Shown here: positions 34,841-47,800 of the stretch, in pieces
Position numbering within the stretch: the first letter of the stretch is position 1
Layout: every line of letters starts with the position of its first letter
Source: Notospermus geniculatus
Taxonomy: Eukaryota; Nemertea; Pilidiophora; Heteronemertea; Lineidae
Direction of reading: 5' to 3'
DNA length: 64,000 nt
NCBI GenBank assembly: GCA_002633025.1
Contig: NMRB01000699.1
Span: 146,930 to 210,929 of the forward strand
The notes under the pieces: model-generated
Databases searched by the model: none
What the model was told of the DNA's origin: nothing
The model's input: the letters and a program-made list of their open reading frames with translations, nothing else
Made by a program: the position numbers and the translations under genes

Positions 34841-35024
34841 GACCCATTTGGTCCACAATAGGGGAGGTTTCGCAAGCGCCCGGTTAGGCCATACGACGAC
34901 GTTTATCTATTGTTTGGGTACAACAACTGTGCCAACTGGCAAACAATACGTCAAATGAGACGATAGGTCCCCTAGGAAACATGTCTAACAGAAACTATCT
35001 GATCACGGGCATCCGGAGAGTAAA

Positions 35025-35156
35025 TAGGGAGTTTTCGCAAAGCCCCCGAAACGCCAACGCGAACGCCAAACACATTGTTCGATGCCACGAAGAGACCACC
35101 GAACAATAGGATAGACGTTCGCGTTGGCGTTTCGGGGGCTTTGCGAAAACTCTCTA
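35025..35156. mobile_element. 130-bp foldback family, copy 2 of 4
   Basis: tagggagttttcgcaaagcc at the left and its mirror ending gcgaaaactctcta at the right. Same centre as the other copies (attgttcgatgccacgaaga). Confidence 0.88.
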
Positions 35157-35339
35157 ATAGCAAAAGCAGGGCCCCGCACACGGACACTCAGCCCGAGCTA
35201 CACTCATGGAGTTCCGAAGGAAACTCCATGAGTGCAACCCGGACCGGGCCGGGCCGCGGATTTTTTTCCCTAACCGGTATAGATTCCTAACCAGTATATC
35301 CATTAGAAATGAAATTAACGAAGTGAATGCTTGGTTAAT

Positions 35340-35440
35340 GGTTGGGTAAGTGGAAGGGGGTTGGGTTAGGGCCAGGGTTAGTGTTGGGTGTAGTATTAGT
35401 ATTAGGATTAGGATTAAGATTTAGGATTAGGATTAGCTTT
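35340..35440. repeat. Decayed telomere-like repeat run
   Basis: Irregular units such as gggttagggcc, ggattagg and tattagtattagg follow one another. They resemble worn GGGTTA repeats. It is a short internal stretch. Confidence 0.5.
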
Positions 35441-35602
35441 TGCTATATAGGTTAGGAAAAAAAAGTTGGTCGTAATGGATATATCGGTTAGCAAAACAAA
35501 TTCGCGACCGGGCCACCACCCGCGAACGGAGCCCCACCTCCACCATCCACCCCCAGATGCCCGTGATGTGATTTAAGATCAGATCAAAAACTGGTGGATT
35601 AA

Positions 35603-35707
35603 TAGGGCCGTTTAGACGACAGGCAAAAATCCACATGCGATCCGATTGGATCGGATCCAATCGGATTGAATCTGAATGTGTTTTGGCTTGTCGTCTAAAC
35701 GGCCCTA
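35603..35707. repeat. Foldback MITE, 105 bp
   Basis: tagggccgtttagacgac at the left is mirrored by gtcgtctaaacggcccta at the right. The centre holds a second palindrome, gattggatcggatccaatc. Confidence 0.85.
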
Positions 35708-35717
35708 ATATGCCCAA

Positions 35718-35797
35718 GGTACAATCCAAACTCCTCCGCAGTGCCGTCGCATTCCGCATTTAGCATTACGGCACTGCGGAGGAGTTTGGGTACAATC
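35718..35797. repeat. Hairpin flanked by ggtacaatc direct repeat
   Basis: aaactcctccgcagtgccgt is mirrored after a 20-base loop. The 9-base word ggtacaatc sits on both outer sides in direct orientation, as a target duplication would. Confidence 0.75.
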
Positions 35798-36452
35798 AGT
35801 CAGAGACAACAGAGTAAGGGTCCTTGAATTAGGCCGTAGTCACACATATTGGTCGACTCACTGAAAGCTCCAATTCATGAGATCATGGTTAGGCCTACTA
35901 GCGCCACCTGTTATATAGTGGCAGTACTAGTAGCCCAATAGCAAGCTTCCTCATTGGCATTTTGATGTGCTCATTACCTCCAATCGGTTGGTAGGAGCAT
36001 CCAACTCCGACATGTATTGCAAGAAAATACATGAAACATTCAGATTTGCACCCAAATCTGTAGGTTGTCAGTTGCTAGCGCCCCCTGTGATGAAGTGGCC
36101 ACACTGATCTGAGCCTAATAGCCAGCTGCCAATAGGGTGCCTTTAATCAAATAAGGACGATGGTGAGCGAATGTGAAGAAGCAAACTCAAATCCGAGCCG
36201 TGATACTACCATAATCATTTTTTAATTATCTACTTCAATCTTTGCGCTACAAAGGATCGAGGAGGTTAATACAAATCTGAACAAAAGCTGTTATACAAAA
36301 GTCAATTTCTTTCTTCAACTGCCAGTGGCCATTTCACTGAAAAGTAAACCAACCAAATCCTTTAATCTTACAGAAAATCTATCACACGGATATTCATTGG
36401 AAAGGACTCCCCGAGAGCTTTCCACTGAATAATGCATTCCAGGTTCCTTTTG

Positions 36453-36655
36453 AAGGACCACGGTATTGCCACTTTTTCTTGACAGCCGGTGCCACCACGC
36501 CACTCTCCAACCCAAGGGACTACGCCGCGTTGTCGGCGAATTGACTCGATTTACTACATACGTTTTGTAATGGATTTTTGTAGTTCGTGTTGCTGCTGCT
36601 AGGTGGCTCCCTCTACGTCAGCAGTCAAATTACCCATTAGAGATGGTGGTCCTTT
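36453..36655. mobile_element. 190-bp MITE family, copy 2
   Basis: Matches 38401-38590 through accacggtattgccactttt, actctccaacccaagggact and ttgtaatggatttttgtagt. The ends (aaggaccac / gtggtcctt) still form a short inverted repeat. It lies just downstream of the COX15 stop codon. Confidence 0.8.
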
Positions 36656-36730
36656 GAGCTATTTTACATATCATGATTTTTTGAAAAAAGTTGGCCACAA
36701 CAGTGAAGAAGCGTTAACATAAATAAGCCA

Positions 36731-39700
36731 TTATTTTGGAATTCTTTTCAGTTCCTTCATGAGCCAGATACAGATACTGAGTAGTATGAGAGAACCAGAT
36801 TGGTGGCCAGCAGCAAGAGATGTCGGGACGTACGTCAGGAGCGTGGTGATGCCGAGAGACACCTGAAGTGGAAGAATTAAACTTGTAAAGTACTTCACAC
36901 GCTGGAAGAAACAATGAAGTTGTGCCCGACAGAAGCTCCATCTTGAATCACCAAGGGCTAAAATTACTACACCCCTGTCTCCACTCTGGAATTTAGCAGA
37001 TCAAAATGCCTGTGCGAAAGCTGCCTTTAGGGTCCCTTTAAAACAAGTATTTGAATGGATGTTGAGAGATAACTCAATGAATCCTCCCAAAAAAGACCCT
37101 ATTTCATAGAAAGGTGGTAATACCTGTATGAGAGCCATTCCCATTAGTGCATTGACTGCCAACCTCGCCCTAGGAGGCAGTGGGGCCTTCCGACACATCC
37201 ACCAGAAGGCAGCAATGGCGCAAGCCGTTGTCTCGCCCTGAAAATTCATAACTTCATACCATGAATCAATCATTCAGATAGTGCAGATACCTACTGGTGT
37301 ATCAGTGACTTTATTAAGCAACGGCTAATGGTACTACATGTATTGTAATTTGGGGAAGGCTGTTGTACGGCCGAGAAAACGAGAAGTTTTCAGCCTGATC
37401 CTCTTGAGAGGGCTGCAATGATTTTTTTGAAGTAGACTGTTCGACAGGAGTTTACTGCTCATGAAAAGACCCTGTTCCCCAGGTGGTTAACCTGAGTTCG
37501 AACATGTAAACAGGTGTCTCTTTGATACGCATTTTGCATTGTATTTTACAGTACCAGTACTTACCAAGTTCCTGTGATTAAATTGAACCATTGTTGTATT
37601 TTCAAAAATATTCTTCCATTTTGGAGAGAATGTGAAGAGGTCTTCAGGTATCCATTTGTCCCCCATCTTGGGCCAAGAGTTGTAAACTAACCCTGCGTCC
37701 AGCCCAGCAACAAAAGCTCCTAAAATATGCAAATATTTAACTGTTTTCATACATGACCAAATCCAAAAATACCAGGAGAAATATTCAATGAACAGTTTTC
37801 AATATTTTGGGCATATATTATTAGTACCGGTACCCATATCATATTACCTGACATAGCAGTTACAAACACAAGTGCAGTGATACCGTGAGCAAACCCACGG
37901 ATGCGTCCCAACTTTGCAAACTCTTTGATCTGAAATGAAAGAGTAAATCTCATTAGCAAATATATGTGCCGGTAACTGCTGGCAGACTGTACAGAAATGA
38001 AGGACAATGAAATTTTGTAATGCAATGGTGACTGACCAGCAATGTTGGAGCATTTTCAACTTTGACCTCTGTGACCTTAGAATAGAAGGCAGGTCTAATC
38101 AGTGGTCTTTTCTTTTGTGATAGAAAACCAAGGACAGATTTGGACTCACCGGTTGTGGCTTTAGCACATGCTGCAAACCTTGGTAGAACAAAAGAGAATA
38201 GAATATGAATGCTGTGCCAAGATGTGCTGCAAGTCTGTACTGGCTGACACGTGGAATCTCCATGGAGTCTGGTTTCTCTTGCAATCCACTTTTTACCATG
38301 TACCAGCCAAGTAACCCCTGGAATAGAGGCAGAAATAACTAAAACTCATGATATATGTTGGAGAAATGAAGCCCACGTTCTGCTATCAAACATTCTTTTT
38401 AAAGGAGCACGGTATTGCCACTTTTTCTCGCCAGCCGGCGCCACCATGCCACTCTCCAACCCAAGGGACTAACTACGTTTTGGCGAATGACCTGATTTAC
38501 TGCGTACATTTTGTAATGGATTTTTGTAGTTCGTGTTGCTGCCGCTCGGTGCCTCCCTCTACATGGGCAGATCCAATACCGTGCTCCTTTAAATTTCAAA
38601 CTACTATCATCATCTCACCTGAAAAAGTAATAAACTTCCATAAATTGCAATCCGTGGCTTCAGAGCTTTACTAATCCAGCCTTTCTTTAAGAAATATACA
38701 GCAGGAATGGCAAACACCAGCCCGATGGTCCTGCCCCACATCCGATGGAAGTATTCCATGTACCAAATGAACTTGAACTCCGACAAGGTCATGTTTGCGT
38801 GCATGTCAGAACTGTAACACAAATGTTTTTAATTACTCAATCATGCTTCAGGCACAGAATCTTTTCTGAAAATTTTTTGATGTGAAGTTGTATGGGCAAT
38901 AGAAGGATGGAAAGCCACAATCTTTGGCTGTGAACTCGTCATGAACAAATCATTACTGGGTAACTTGTTGAGAAGCTGTTGGATCACCCACATTACCATA
39001 TTAGTGTACTTACTATTTAAATTCGGGAAACTGTTGATACTTGTTGAATTCTTTCTCCCATTCCTCCTGGGTTCTTGGTGGCTTCATACCTTTGATTAGG
39101 TGCCAGTCCACCATGGATAATCCAGATTCTGTCAACCTGGGAAAACATAGTAGCAGAGTTGTAAATGAGCCTTTCAGATCAGACAAAACATTACAAAACT
39201 TTCATTACTATCAGGGTTTCCGCCAGAGGGTAAAATGGGTAAAATTCCGTACCCTAAAATTTTTCCAGGGTACGGATCCGTACCCTCAAAAATTTGATAA
39301 ATTCACATATTTATCAGCAGTATTCATTGTTTTTCACCATTTAACATCATATTTCACGATGGAAAGTGATTTTATGCTTCAAAATACGCCTAAAATGGCA
39401 CTAAACATCGTTTAAAACCAAAATAAACAAATAAAAATAAAAATAAAAATTTTTCAAAAAAAAAAAATTTTTTCAAAAAAAAAATTTTTTTTGGTCCGTA
39501 CCCTCATTTTTTTTTCTGGCGGAAACCCTGACTATACAGTCAATAAACCAATAACAAATCCTTATAATTTACAGAAACTCTGTTATGTCATTTGGACGAC
39601 TGATTCAATGGTCAAAGGACTTGTTAACCTTATTGGTTAGTGGCTGTGAAAACCACACACCATAGTGAAGATGCATCAGTCAGGTCAGTGGGTTCAACTT

Positions 39701-40788
39701 CAAACCAGGATAACCTAATATATATATATATATAAACCTAATATTTCCCCGCAATTCTACCTGGTAACGCCACCAATGACGACTGCCCCAAAGGCCATTC
39801 CAGCACAAGTGAGGAGCCATTTCCCAACAAGTTTCTCTGCATGGGGAGGAATAGTGGAAGATTCTTGGGCAGCGATTGAGGCTGACTGGCGCACAACTTG
39901 TGGGAGAGTCTTTGCCTTTAACTGCAATAGAAATACTCAAAATCGGAACATTTTTACTTCAGGGGTGATTGGTCCAACATTTTCAATCAATACCACAGGT
40001 TATGAGAAAACTTTGACAGAAGCAGCTGCAGTCTACCTGAGACTCTGACTCAAGGGACAGATGAGTACTTGATACGAGGCTTACTTACAGATAGGAATCT
40101 TTGAAAAGACCATGTCTTCTGGCCCAGAGGTCCATTGGTTTGTACAACTTTTCTACTCTGTGTGAAGAACCTTCGATTGATGCACTGGATACATGTTTCT
40201 CGCTGAAAAAAGTGACATATTCATTAGGCAGTGGTAGGCCAAATAGCCTAGGGCAGGCAGTAGGCCTACATACATACAGTACTCAGCTGCTCAGTGGTAC
40301 TTTATCTGTAGGCAACCACTCATATAAACATACAAACAAACATCAACATCATGACATGCATGATACTAGGGATCACAGGCCCTTACACACTTTACTGAAA
40401 GGACCTGTGGTGCCCTCCCTAGTATAAAATCTAACCACAACACAGTCACAAGAACCGCGGTGTGTGCTGTGGCGTGGGTGTGGCATGATCAATCAATACA
40501 TAAAATCAACATCAACTCGAAACTCACGGTTTTGGGGAAATTCCTACATGATGACGCGTAATTGAGAAAGGGGCGGGTAGTCAGCATACGCGAGCAATAC
40601 ATTCTAGCTACATTTGAAGAAAAATGGCGAGAATGTGGTCGGACGGTCAAATGCAAGTCGTCACGTAACACTCTGCTCAACATGTGCAATACACGCGATT
40701 TATGAAATCTTCGATAACGAGAACTAATGGGGAATACAAACCCGCAAATTGATGACGTCATCAATGCGCTGAGTGGCAAAGGTCTCAC
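36731..40788 (-). CDS. COX15: Cytochrome c oxidase assembly protein COX15 (haem A synthase)
   Basis: Ten minus-strand exons, all in phase: 40788-40528, 40202-40089, 39921-39761, 39136-39014, 38811-38619, 38317-38150, 37929-37848, 37719-37565, 37237-37124 and 36862-36731. COX15 hallmarks include [75 protein letters not shown] and [12 protein letters not shown]15 oxidises the C8 methyl of haem O to make haem A for complex IV in the inner mitochondrial membrane. The conserved histidines (EYFHRMW, RLAAHLG, NHRN, GHQSG) are the expected haem ligands. The first Met at 40788 gives 500 residues. Mets at 40683 or about 40587 would give about 465 or 433, nearer the usual length (about 410); the Arg- and Ser-rich start fits a mitochondrial presequence. 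Confidence 0.95.
38401..38590. mobile_element. 190-bp MITE family, copy 1
   Basis: aaaggagcacggtattg at the left and its mirror caataccgtgctccttt at the right, flanked by TTTA/TTTAAA-like bases. The centre is not palindromic. It lies in a COX15 intron. The second copy is at 36453-36655. Confidence 0.85.
39212..39530. mobile_element. CAGGG-ended element, 319 bp, 5-bp TSD actat
   Basis: cagggtttccgccag at the left is mirrored by ctggcggaaaccctg at the right, and actat flanks both sides (39207-39211 and 39531-39535). The subterminal word gtaccctca recurs on both sides. The middle is A/T-rich. It lies in a COX15 intron. Confidence 0.92.
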
Positions 40789-41617
40789 AATACAGTTACA
40801 AAGGGAGCCGTCAATTCACAACCAATAGGTATCTCTATTAGGTATCGTCACGATAGTGATACCAACAGGTATCTCTACCATTGTGACGTCACGGCTCATT
40901 CCGTCGACCTTTTGTTGGGAGGCATTGGCAGACAGGGGACAATAAAAAATATTACACCGGACTTGGAATCCTAGGGAATGTGGATTCCGGCTGTCATACC
41001 GATCCGTCCTTTGGGTACTTCACTACACTAGTCACTAATGCAGATAACGCATGCCAGTTACGACTGATTTTTTAATCTATTTATGATATATACATGGAAT
41101 ATCACCAGAAACAATATATCAAAACAATATATCGGTGAAACAATATACATTCTATCACAGTAAACTGTATCGGTACACAGACTCCTATTAGGCATGTTAG
41201 GAATAAATACCCCATAGAGTCAACTCCGAATAATCTATGCCGAGGGGCTAAGCTTTTCTTACTTCCCACAAGGTGGCTCTGACCACCATAATTGTGTGTT
41301 TTAAGTGAAGGTAATTTTATAGGCTACATATGTCTAGGGGTATGTCTTCACGAATACCGGTAGCCCATATCATGAATCGCATGAATGGTTTGTTTGCAGT
41401 ATCTAATAACCCATAGCAGAGACAAAAAGCTTTTACCAGACAGGCAAATTCAACGCGATTTGACGTTTGGGCAGTTAGAAAGAACAAACACAATGGCCAT
41501 GGAAAGATAAGAGCATGGTAAACCACAGATCCAATTTGGTGTGGACACTCCTACTCCAAGGCTCCCAGAAAACTTCACATTAGGAGGAATTCTTTGCTAT
41601 CCGACTACCTGCTCTTT
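40789..41617. other. Intergenic region between COX15 start and RMC1 end
   Basis: About 1 kb between two genes on the same strand. It should contain the COX15 promoter. Just upstream of 40788 are aggtatctctattaggtatcg-like repeats and a tgacgtca-like site (ttgtgacgtcacgg, a CRE/ATF-type palindrome, near 40878-40893). No other gene seen. Confidence 0.5.
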
Positions 41618-41776
41618 CAGGCGCGCATCCAGAGGGGGCACACCGGGTGCCTGCCTCCCCTTTTGGCCAACAAATCAGTAAAATCAACTGTAAAATTCTG
41701 GAATTGGTCGCAAATTTCAATGTTCCTTATCCTAGCACAGGGCACCCCCTCTTTTCCCAAATCCTGGATCCGCCCG
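41618..41776. mobile_element. CAGGC-ended element, 159 bp, 5-bp TSD tcttt
   Basis: Begins caggcgcgcatccagagggg and ends aaatcctggatccgcccg. It is flanked by tcttt at 41613-41617 and 41777-41781. It matches the 21421-21591 element through its interior. It starts 60 bp beyond the RMC1 stop codon, so it probably contributes to the RMC1 3' UTR. Confidence 0.88.
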
Positions 41777-41835
41777 TCTTTGGCAATGTTGGCGAGGACT
41801 TCCTAAAAATTCAAAGTGCTCGTCACGTCCTGGCT

Positions 41836-44800
41836 TCAAGACAGATTTACAGATGCTAATGCCTCTGCTCCAAATGTGGCCTCCATGTGCTTTACATATT
41901 TGTCACAGCGCTCGCCTGAAAAAAAGAAATATGATCATGATGTACTTATATACCTCAGGAAAGACAGTCACTCTTACAGCACAACAAGATCAGGTCTCCA
42001 ATACAAATTTCACTTACCAGGTGGAAATTTGGGCATGCCTCTCAGTCTGATGTTGCGTTGTTCAAAGAATTTGAATACAGTGTAGAAAATCATGGTGTCT
42101 TTGGTCCCGAGGGCTGCATCCAAGAACTTTCGAGCCGATATGTTGTCAACATACCCAACACTTGTAACAAATCTGAAGAAAGGCAAATGATAATGTTACA
42201 TGTAGCTAATGTTAGTAGGCACGTCTCTATAATCTAAAGTATAAGGCAAGTTATTTTACCTCAATGCCTGTAGAAGTTGCTGTTTTGACAAAAGCACCTC
42301 AATAATTTCTTCAGTGGCTGTGGACAACCTCTGCAATTATAAGTTAGAGGACACATCTTAATTGAGAACTGATGAAAAATTTGACCTTGTACAACAGGCT
42401 TTAGGCGTGAACTACACATACAATTCATTGCAGGATTCATAGGTCACATGGTCACTCTCGTGATATTGAGAACTATTATGAGTTACAGTATAATTATTAC
42501 ACAGTGGATGCTGTCACATTTTGCTCAGAGTGTTTGGGGGCCATACTGTCAAGAAAATCCAACAAATCTAATACAAACTGCAGAGTACACGTTGTGGGAA
42601 ACCCTGCGAATACATGTACCGGTACCCACTTCTGAGGTACAGAGGACTAATCAAAAATGGTAAGAAAACAAAACAAAATTTACCTTTAACATGTCTAGAG
42701 CTAATTGGTATGCCGGTGGATAGAAGTTCTCCAGAGAAAGTAGCAGACAAGCCTGAAATATGCCAAACACAATTTGTTTATGGAACCAATATTACTTTGT
42801 ATCATCCACAGTGCTATTTGAGGGGCCAGATATGCACATGGGAGAATTCTTTTAAAAATTTCAGTTTGTTGGTGATTTCAAGTAGTCTGGTGAGCATCAT
42901 CAAGTGCTGCAATGGAAAACCATTCTGTATACTTACAAGAGGTTTTGAATCGCTGAGTACATGATACTGCAGGAACTGGTGAAGTTGGTAATAACAACGA
43001 TGCTGGACTAATGTGTTTATCACAAGTTCATACAGATAGTGCTGGGGAAAGAAAAGGAAAAAGAGACCGTGTTACATACATGTACCCGGTAATGGTGTTT
43101 TTCAATTTGAAACAAATCACCAGATAGTGTAAGGGTATCCTCCATAACCTACCTGCACTGGAATTTGATGTGAATTAAGTGATCGAATGTACTCCATCAA
43201 AATTGCAACAGTGAACTTGTAAGCAATCTCCTGAAAAATAAAAGTAAACTGTAGAGGCAAAATGTATTGATCATCTGGTAACTTTTGCAGTACTGGTCTC
43301 TGGTAATTTTTAAAAGATAGTATGTTTCAATACCAAATTTGTTACTACCGGGTACTACCGTACCAATTGGTTGGCTCATTTCAATGCAAAAATGGTCAAA
43401 TACAAAATTGGTGCTGTTGTCTTTTCCCCCTTTAAGATCATTTAATGCGACCAATGACCTCTTTTACCTTATTGTCAACAAACACAGTGAAGACATGAGT
43501 ATACATGTCAGACTGATCAATCAGAGCAGTAGAAGATGGTATTTTCTTTGCTTCTTGTTTACCAGAGGATTCAGCAGCCTGGAAGGAGATATTCTTAGTT
43601 AAAGTTAAAGTTCAAGTTTGGGTTTATAGCCTGATATCAACAATGGTAGAGTGTCATCCGACTTACACTTTAACCCCAGTCTATCCTGAAACCTTTCAAC
43701 AGAACTCAGATGATCTACTCATTCTGCGCTACAATCTGAGCATTTCTGACCAGTACCCATTTACATGTATACACCTGGGTGAAGAGACCAGTAAGGCAAA
43801 GAGACTTGCCCAAAGTCTTCTTCAAGTTTTGCATAAAGGATGCCAAAAGGTACATGTAGCTGAAATCATGAAATGAGTCAGCACAGACAGAAGAGCTGAG
43901 ATTTGAGACAATTTTCCTACCTGTAACTGAGCTTCAGCTTCTAAGTAACTTCTATAAACCTTATTGAGCTTATCGAACACTTTGGCAAAAACTGGCAGCG
44001 CAACCTGATGGCCCGGCAACATCATCTGTTTACAGACACTTAGCACCAACTTCTTGCATTCTTTTCTTTGAAGGAGAAAGTCTATTAATCGTTTCTGAAA
44101 GACAACACCATTTTAATTGAGGAACTAGAAATCCCGGACTCTCATAACCTTTAAAAGGGCACTTTTCATTGTCAACGTTTTCACTAACAGAACTTGAAAA
44201 GCTTGTATAACAGCATACATGTACCTTGTCTTCTATAAGATGAATTGTAGGCTCCAGATTGAGTACCACATACCACAAACAACCGAGCTTGGCGTCGATC
44301 AGAATGTTGGGCTGGAAGACTATCCAATTTGGAGAATCTTTATCCAAATCAAGGAAAAAAACAATACATGTAATTTGGCCCTTTTCGCAAACGTTTTCCA
44401 CTCAAAAAGGTTTTAAGCTAATGGGAACATACATAATATGTCACCAACTATCAACAAATTACAACATGTTAAATCTATTTACTGATGAAATAATCCGGTC
44501 AGGTCAAGTGATGAAAAATTCACAAATGCTGTCTTTTAAAGGATACAGAGTTCACAGCTGACTTCTGTAACATCTGGGGCTCCTAGTGGCTGGACAACTG
44601 AAAATTGATTTTACTGGTATGTTCAATTCCGGACAACAACAATGAAGATGTCTAAGTGGCCTCATTAAGTGATCAGGGTGATAGATACTCTTTGAAAGCG
44701 TATATTTTCTCCAAATATTCTGGTGTGGTTGCATTTGCGAGTAGTTCATGGTTTTCCAGCATCAGTCAGTCACATCTAATGCATCAGTCTCTTGCATCCG

Positions 44801-47800
44801 ACTTTGGAAGTCCTCACACTAGTAACATCTTTTTATTTGGACTCTGACTCCGAATTTGGTACCGTACCTTTTTAAGGACTTGTCCCAGAGTGTACCAGTA
44901 TTAAAGTTCACCAGCACTCACCTTGTCGACTGAGCTTAACTGGTTTAATTGGCTTTGGTGCGAGTACAGCATGGTGGTAGGTTACATAACCATCAGAATG
45001 GCCTTCAACTCTGATATCAAACATCATGGAGGTCTGTGAAGAACAATACCAGTATTTATAACCTGTCATCAGAGGTGATGCGTTGCAAGGATGCAAATGC
45101 AATTCCCTTGTACATTACACTCCTCTCGCAGTGTTTTGTTTTGCTCCGTACCTACGCTTCACAAACCACTGCTTCGAATGGCTGGTATCAGGCGCGGATC
45201 CAGAGGGGGGGTTTTGGGGGTCGTGACCCCCCCCTGCTCGCCACCACCAATTGTTTTTTTTAATAGTTTGTGACAATAAGCAAAAAAATGCAAGACTAAA
45301 GCTTCTGTTTTGATACTGAGATGCCAGGAAATCGCATATACGGCCTTCTAGATTTCAAAATTTTCCCCCGTTGGCGCAGGTATCTTCAGCGCCCGCCAAC
45401 AACGACCGCTCTTGGCGGCCCTGACCCCCCTCTGCCAAAAATCCTGGATCCGCGCCTGGGTATTCTGCCGATTTACCGCCAGATGGCACCACTACTGTTC
45501 CCGCTGTCGCGCTGGAGAAAGTGTTTTAGGATTTTACTCAGTTGCAGCCTGATGGCGGGCGCTGATTGGTTGGACAGTAGTGGTGCCATCTGGCGGTAAA
45601 TCGGCAGAATACCGGCCATTCGAAGCAGTGGTTTGTGAAGCGTAGGTACGGAGCAAAACAAAACACTGCGAGAGGAGTGTATTGTACATGGGCAGGCATT
45701 CAGGTGATGAAATGTGACCGTGTCTGTGAAAACCCGGCCGAAGTCGCTGTGGACTGACGTAGTCCTTGATCATACCTGCCCTTTGTTGCGCAATTGATAA
45801 GGCAATTTTTGCCACTAACAGACTGTGGTTTTTTATTGTGATCAGACTCCCTACATAACCTATTAACCCTGTGGTGTTCAGCGACTTTGGGAGGGTTTTC
45901 CCACACTGGGTCACAAATATGCCTCTTGGCTTTGTCATATGATCTGTTTGAAAAGCTTCCTATTGCCAGACCACTCATACAAAGAACCAAATAATTTCTC
46001 CTCAGCCAGCAGGTCTGTGTCCTGATAGGAAACGGTGACTCCCATATCAATAAGGATTTTTTGAAAATCTATCATCCAATTCACCACAATCAAGTAAAAT
46101 GACCATAATGACAGATTTGTCCACTCACTTTTGATAACTGATGATGAACGAGTATGAGGTTGTCAACTATGTTCACAGCAAATCTCCCGCTCAAGTCGAG
46201 CCTTAAAACATCTGTTTTTCTTGCTGGACTTTCCCTGAAATAGGTATTAGTGTAATGTGGCACCAGCTTCCCGGCAAGTTCGCAACAGCTTTTGTGGACC
46301 TGTCGGCAACTTGTGAGCTTGTTGGAAAGCCAGTGGATCACCCGCATAGAGTGGAACAGTGGGCATTGAAAACACATCATTTGTTGACAAACAAACAGGT
46401 ATCTGGGCTTTCAAACAGTGACGCTGAACTCTCCTGCTTTTGCTTCGAAAGTTACATGGTACTATTTCACATAAGTTCATAAGAATTTGACGGAATATAA
46501 CTCCTTACTCACCTTTGTAACTGGTATAAAACTATTTCAGCACCGACATTTCCAGCAGTGGCAGATCTGGGTTGGTGTCTGAGGACAACAATGTACAGCT
46601 GATCGTAACTGAAGAAATGAAAATAACCATTAGTTATTTGTTATCATCCAGTAATGATGGCCATGAGTCAGAGTATGCAACTATGAAATGAACTTTTGTC
46701 TTTCATTGGTGGTGGAGCAGCATGTTTGATGCTTTAAATGCTCAAGACATTGAATATTCCTTACATTTTTGCCATAGTTACGTCACGTTCCAACAGACAA
46801 AGTCGTGGTGGTTTGGGTATCACAGGCAAATCAACCTCAAACTTGGGTAGTCGGAAAACATTCCCCTGCTGGACAGAGGGAAAGAGTCAAAGTCAAATAA
46901 TAACAACTTTTCTCTAAAATCCAGTGTGAATCAGAGATGTGGAACTTTTGAATTGAGAACTTATCATTGGGTGAACCCAAATCCCATTCACCTAAGTTTT
47001 GACAAACGTCTTGAAAGATATTTTGAACTAGCTGAAATCTGTCAAATCCTGCTCAAGCACACTACAAGACACCAAACCAATACTACATAATACTTTTCTT
47101 TGGAACGACTGGTGATGAGTGCTTTTACTTACTATGAAGAGGAGAACTGGCTAAAAGATTTTATTCGATTTAACTGTTCTTACCTTGAATAGGAATGGAT
47201 GAATGATATTGCCAAGTGGCCCAGAGGAGAGGAGAAGAACAGCATCTACAGGCTGAAAATGCAGAAGGATGAAGTACAGCAATGAGCACTTTGCGGAAAT
47301 AAATCGAAATTCCTTAGCTGAATTAACTGCTACTACTCCTAGACCTGTGAGAGACTGCAGTTGCTCCACGTTGATTTCAAACATGAGAAATGGAGCTTTT
47401 GTCGCAGAAACTTACCAGCCACACAAACCAATTAATGGGAATGCTGAACGTCTTCAAAGATCTTAAGGCTCTTTTATCAGGGGTTATCTGAAATGGAATA
47501 ACGATACTATTAGGTGCTGCTTGGTTTTATTTATGTTGATTTTGTATTGTGATTGCTGATTCCAGTGTTTACCAACTCTGTATACATTTGGAGTAATTTC
47601 AATATGCACAGCCATGACAGCAAGACAAGTGGAACTCAAATCAAAAGTCTGGTGGAAACCTGAGTCGCCAAGAATATGGCCCCCGGATTACAGTTACCGG
47701 GTACCGGTAGCCTACTCACCTGATAATATTCAATGCCGTGATCCGTGATGAAAACTATTTCATTGGAACTGACCCAAGAAAATCCTATGATCTTTGTAGA

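Larger units (their letters stand above)
29869..36730. other. Gene-free region dense in foldback elements
   Basis: No supported coding exon between the tetraspan gene and the end of COX15. Foldbacks lie at 30126-30342, 30614-30746, 31476-31735, 31971-32102, 32855-33004, 35025-35156, 35603-35707 and 35718-35797. There are also dispersed repeats, a stretch of gcgtgcgtg-like, CpG-rich sequence at about 30345-31060, and a decayed GGATTA/GGGTTA run near 35340-35440. The reading frames here lie largely in palindrome arms. Confidence 0.6.

Noticed and set aside
40092-40198. Alternative COX15 reading starting EKHVSS in the second exon
   Set aside because: That frame leaves a phase mismatch at both ends and would hit a stop in the next exon. 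The RETCIQC frame joins in phase on both sides.
45534-46050. Overlapping minus-strand frames of 116-134 residues in an RMC1 intron
   Set aside because: One runs into the foldback arm, and the RMC1 exons on either side join in phase without it. No domain is visible. It may be a transposon remnant but I cannot support a gene.
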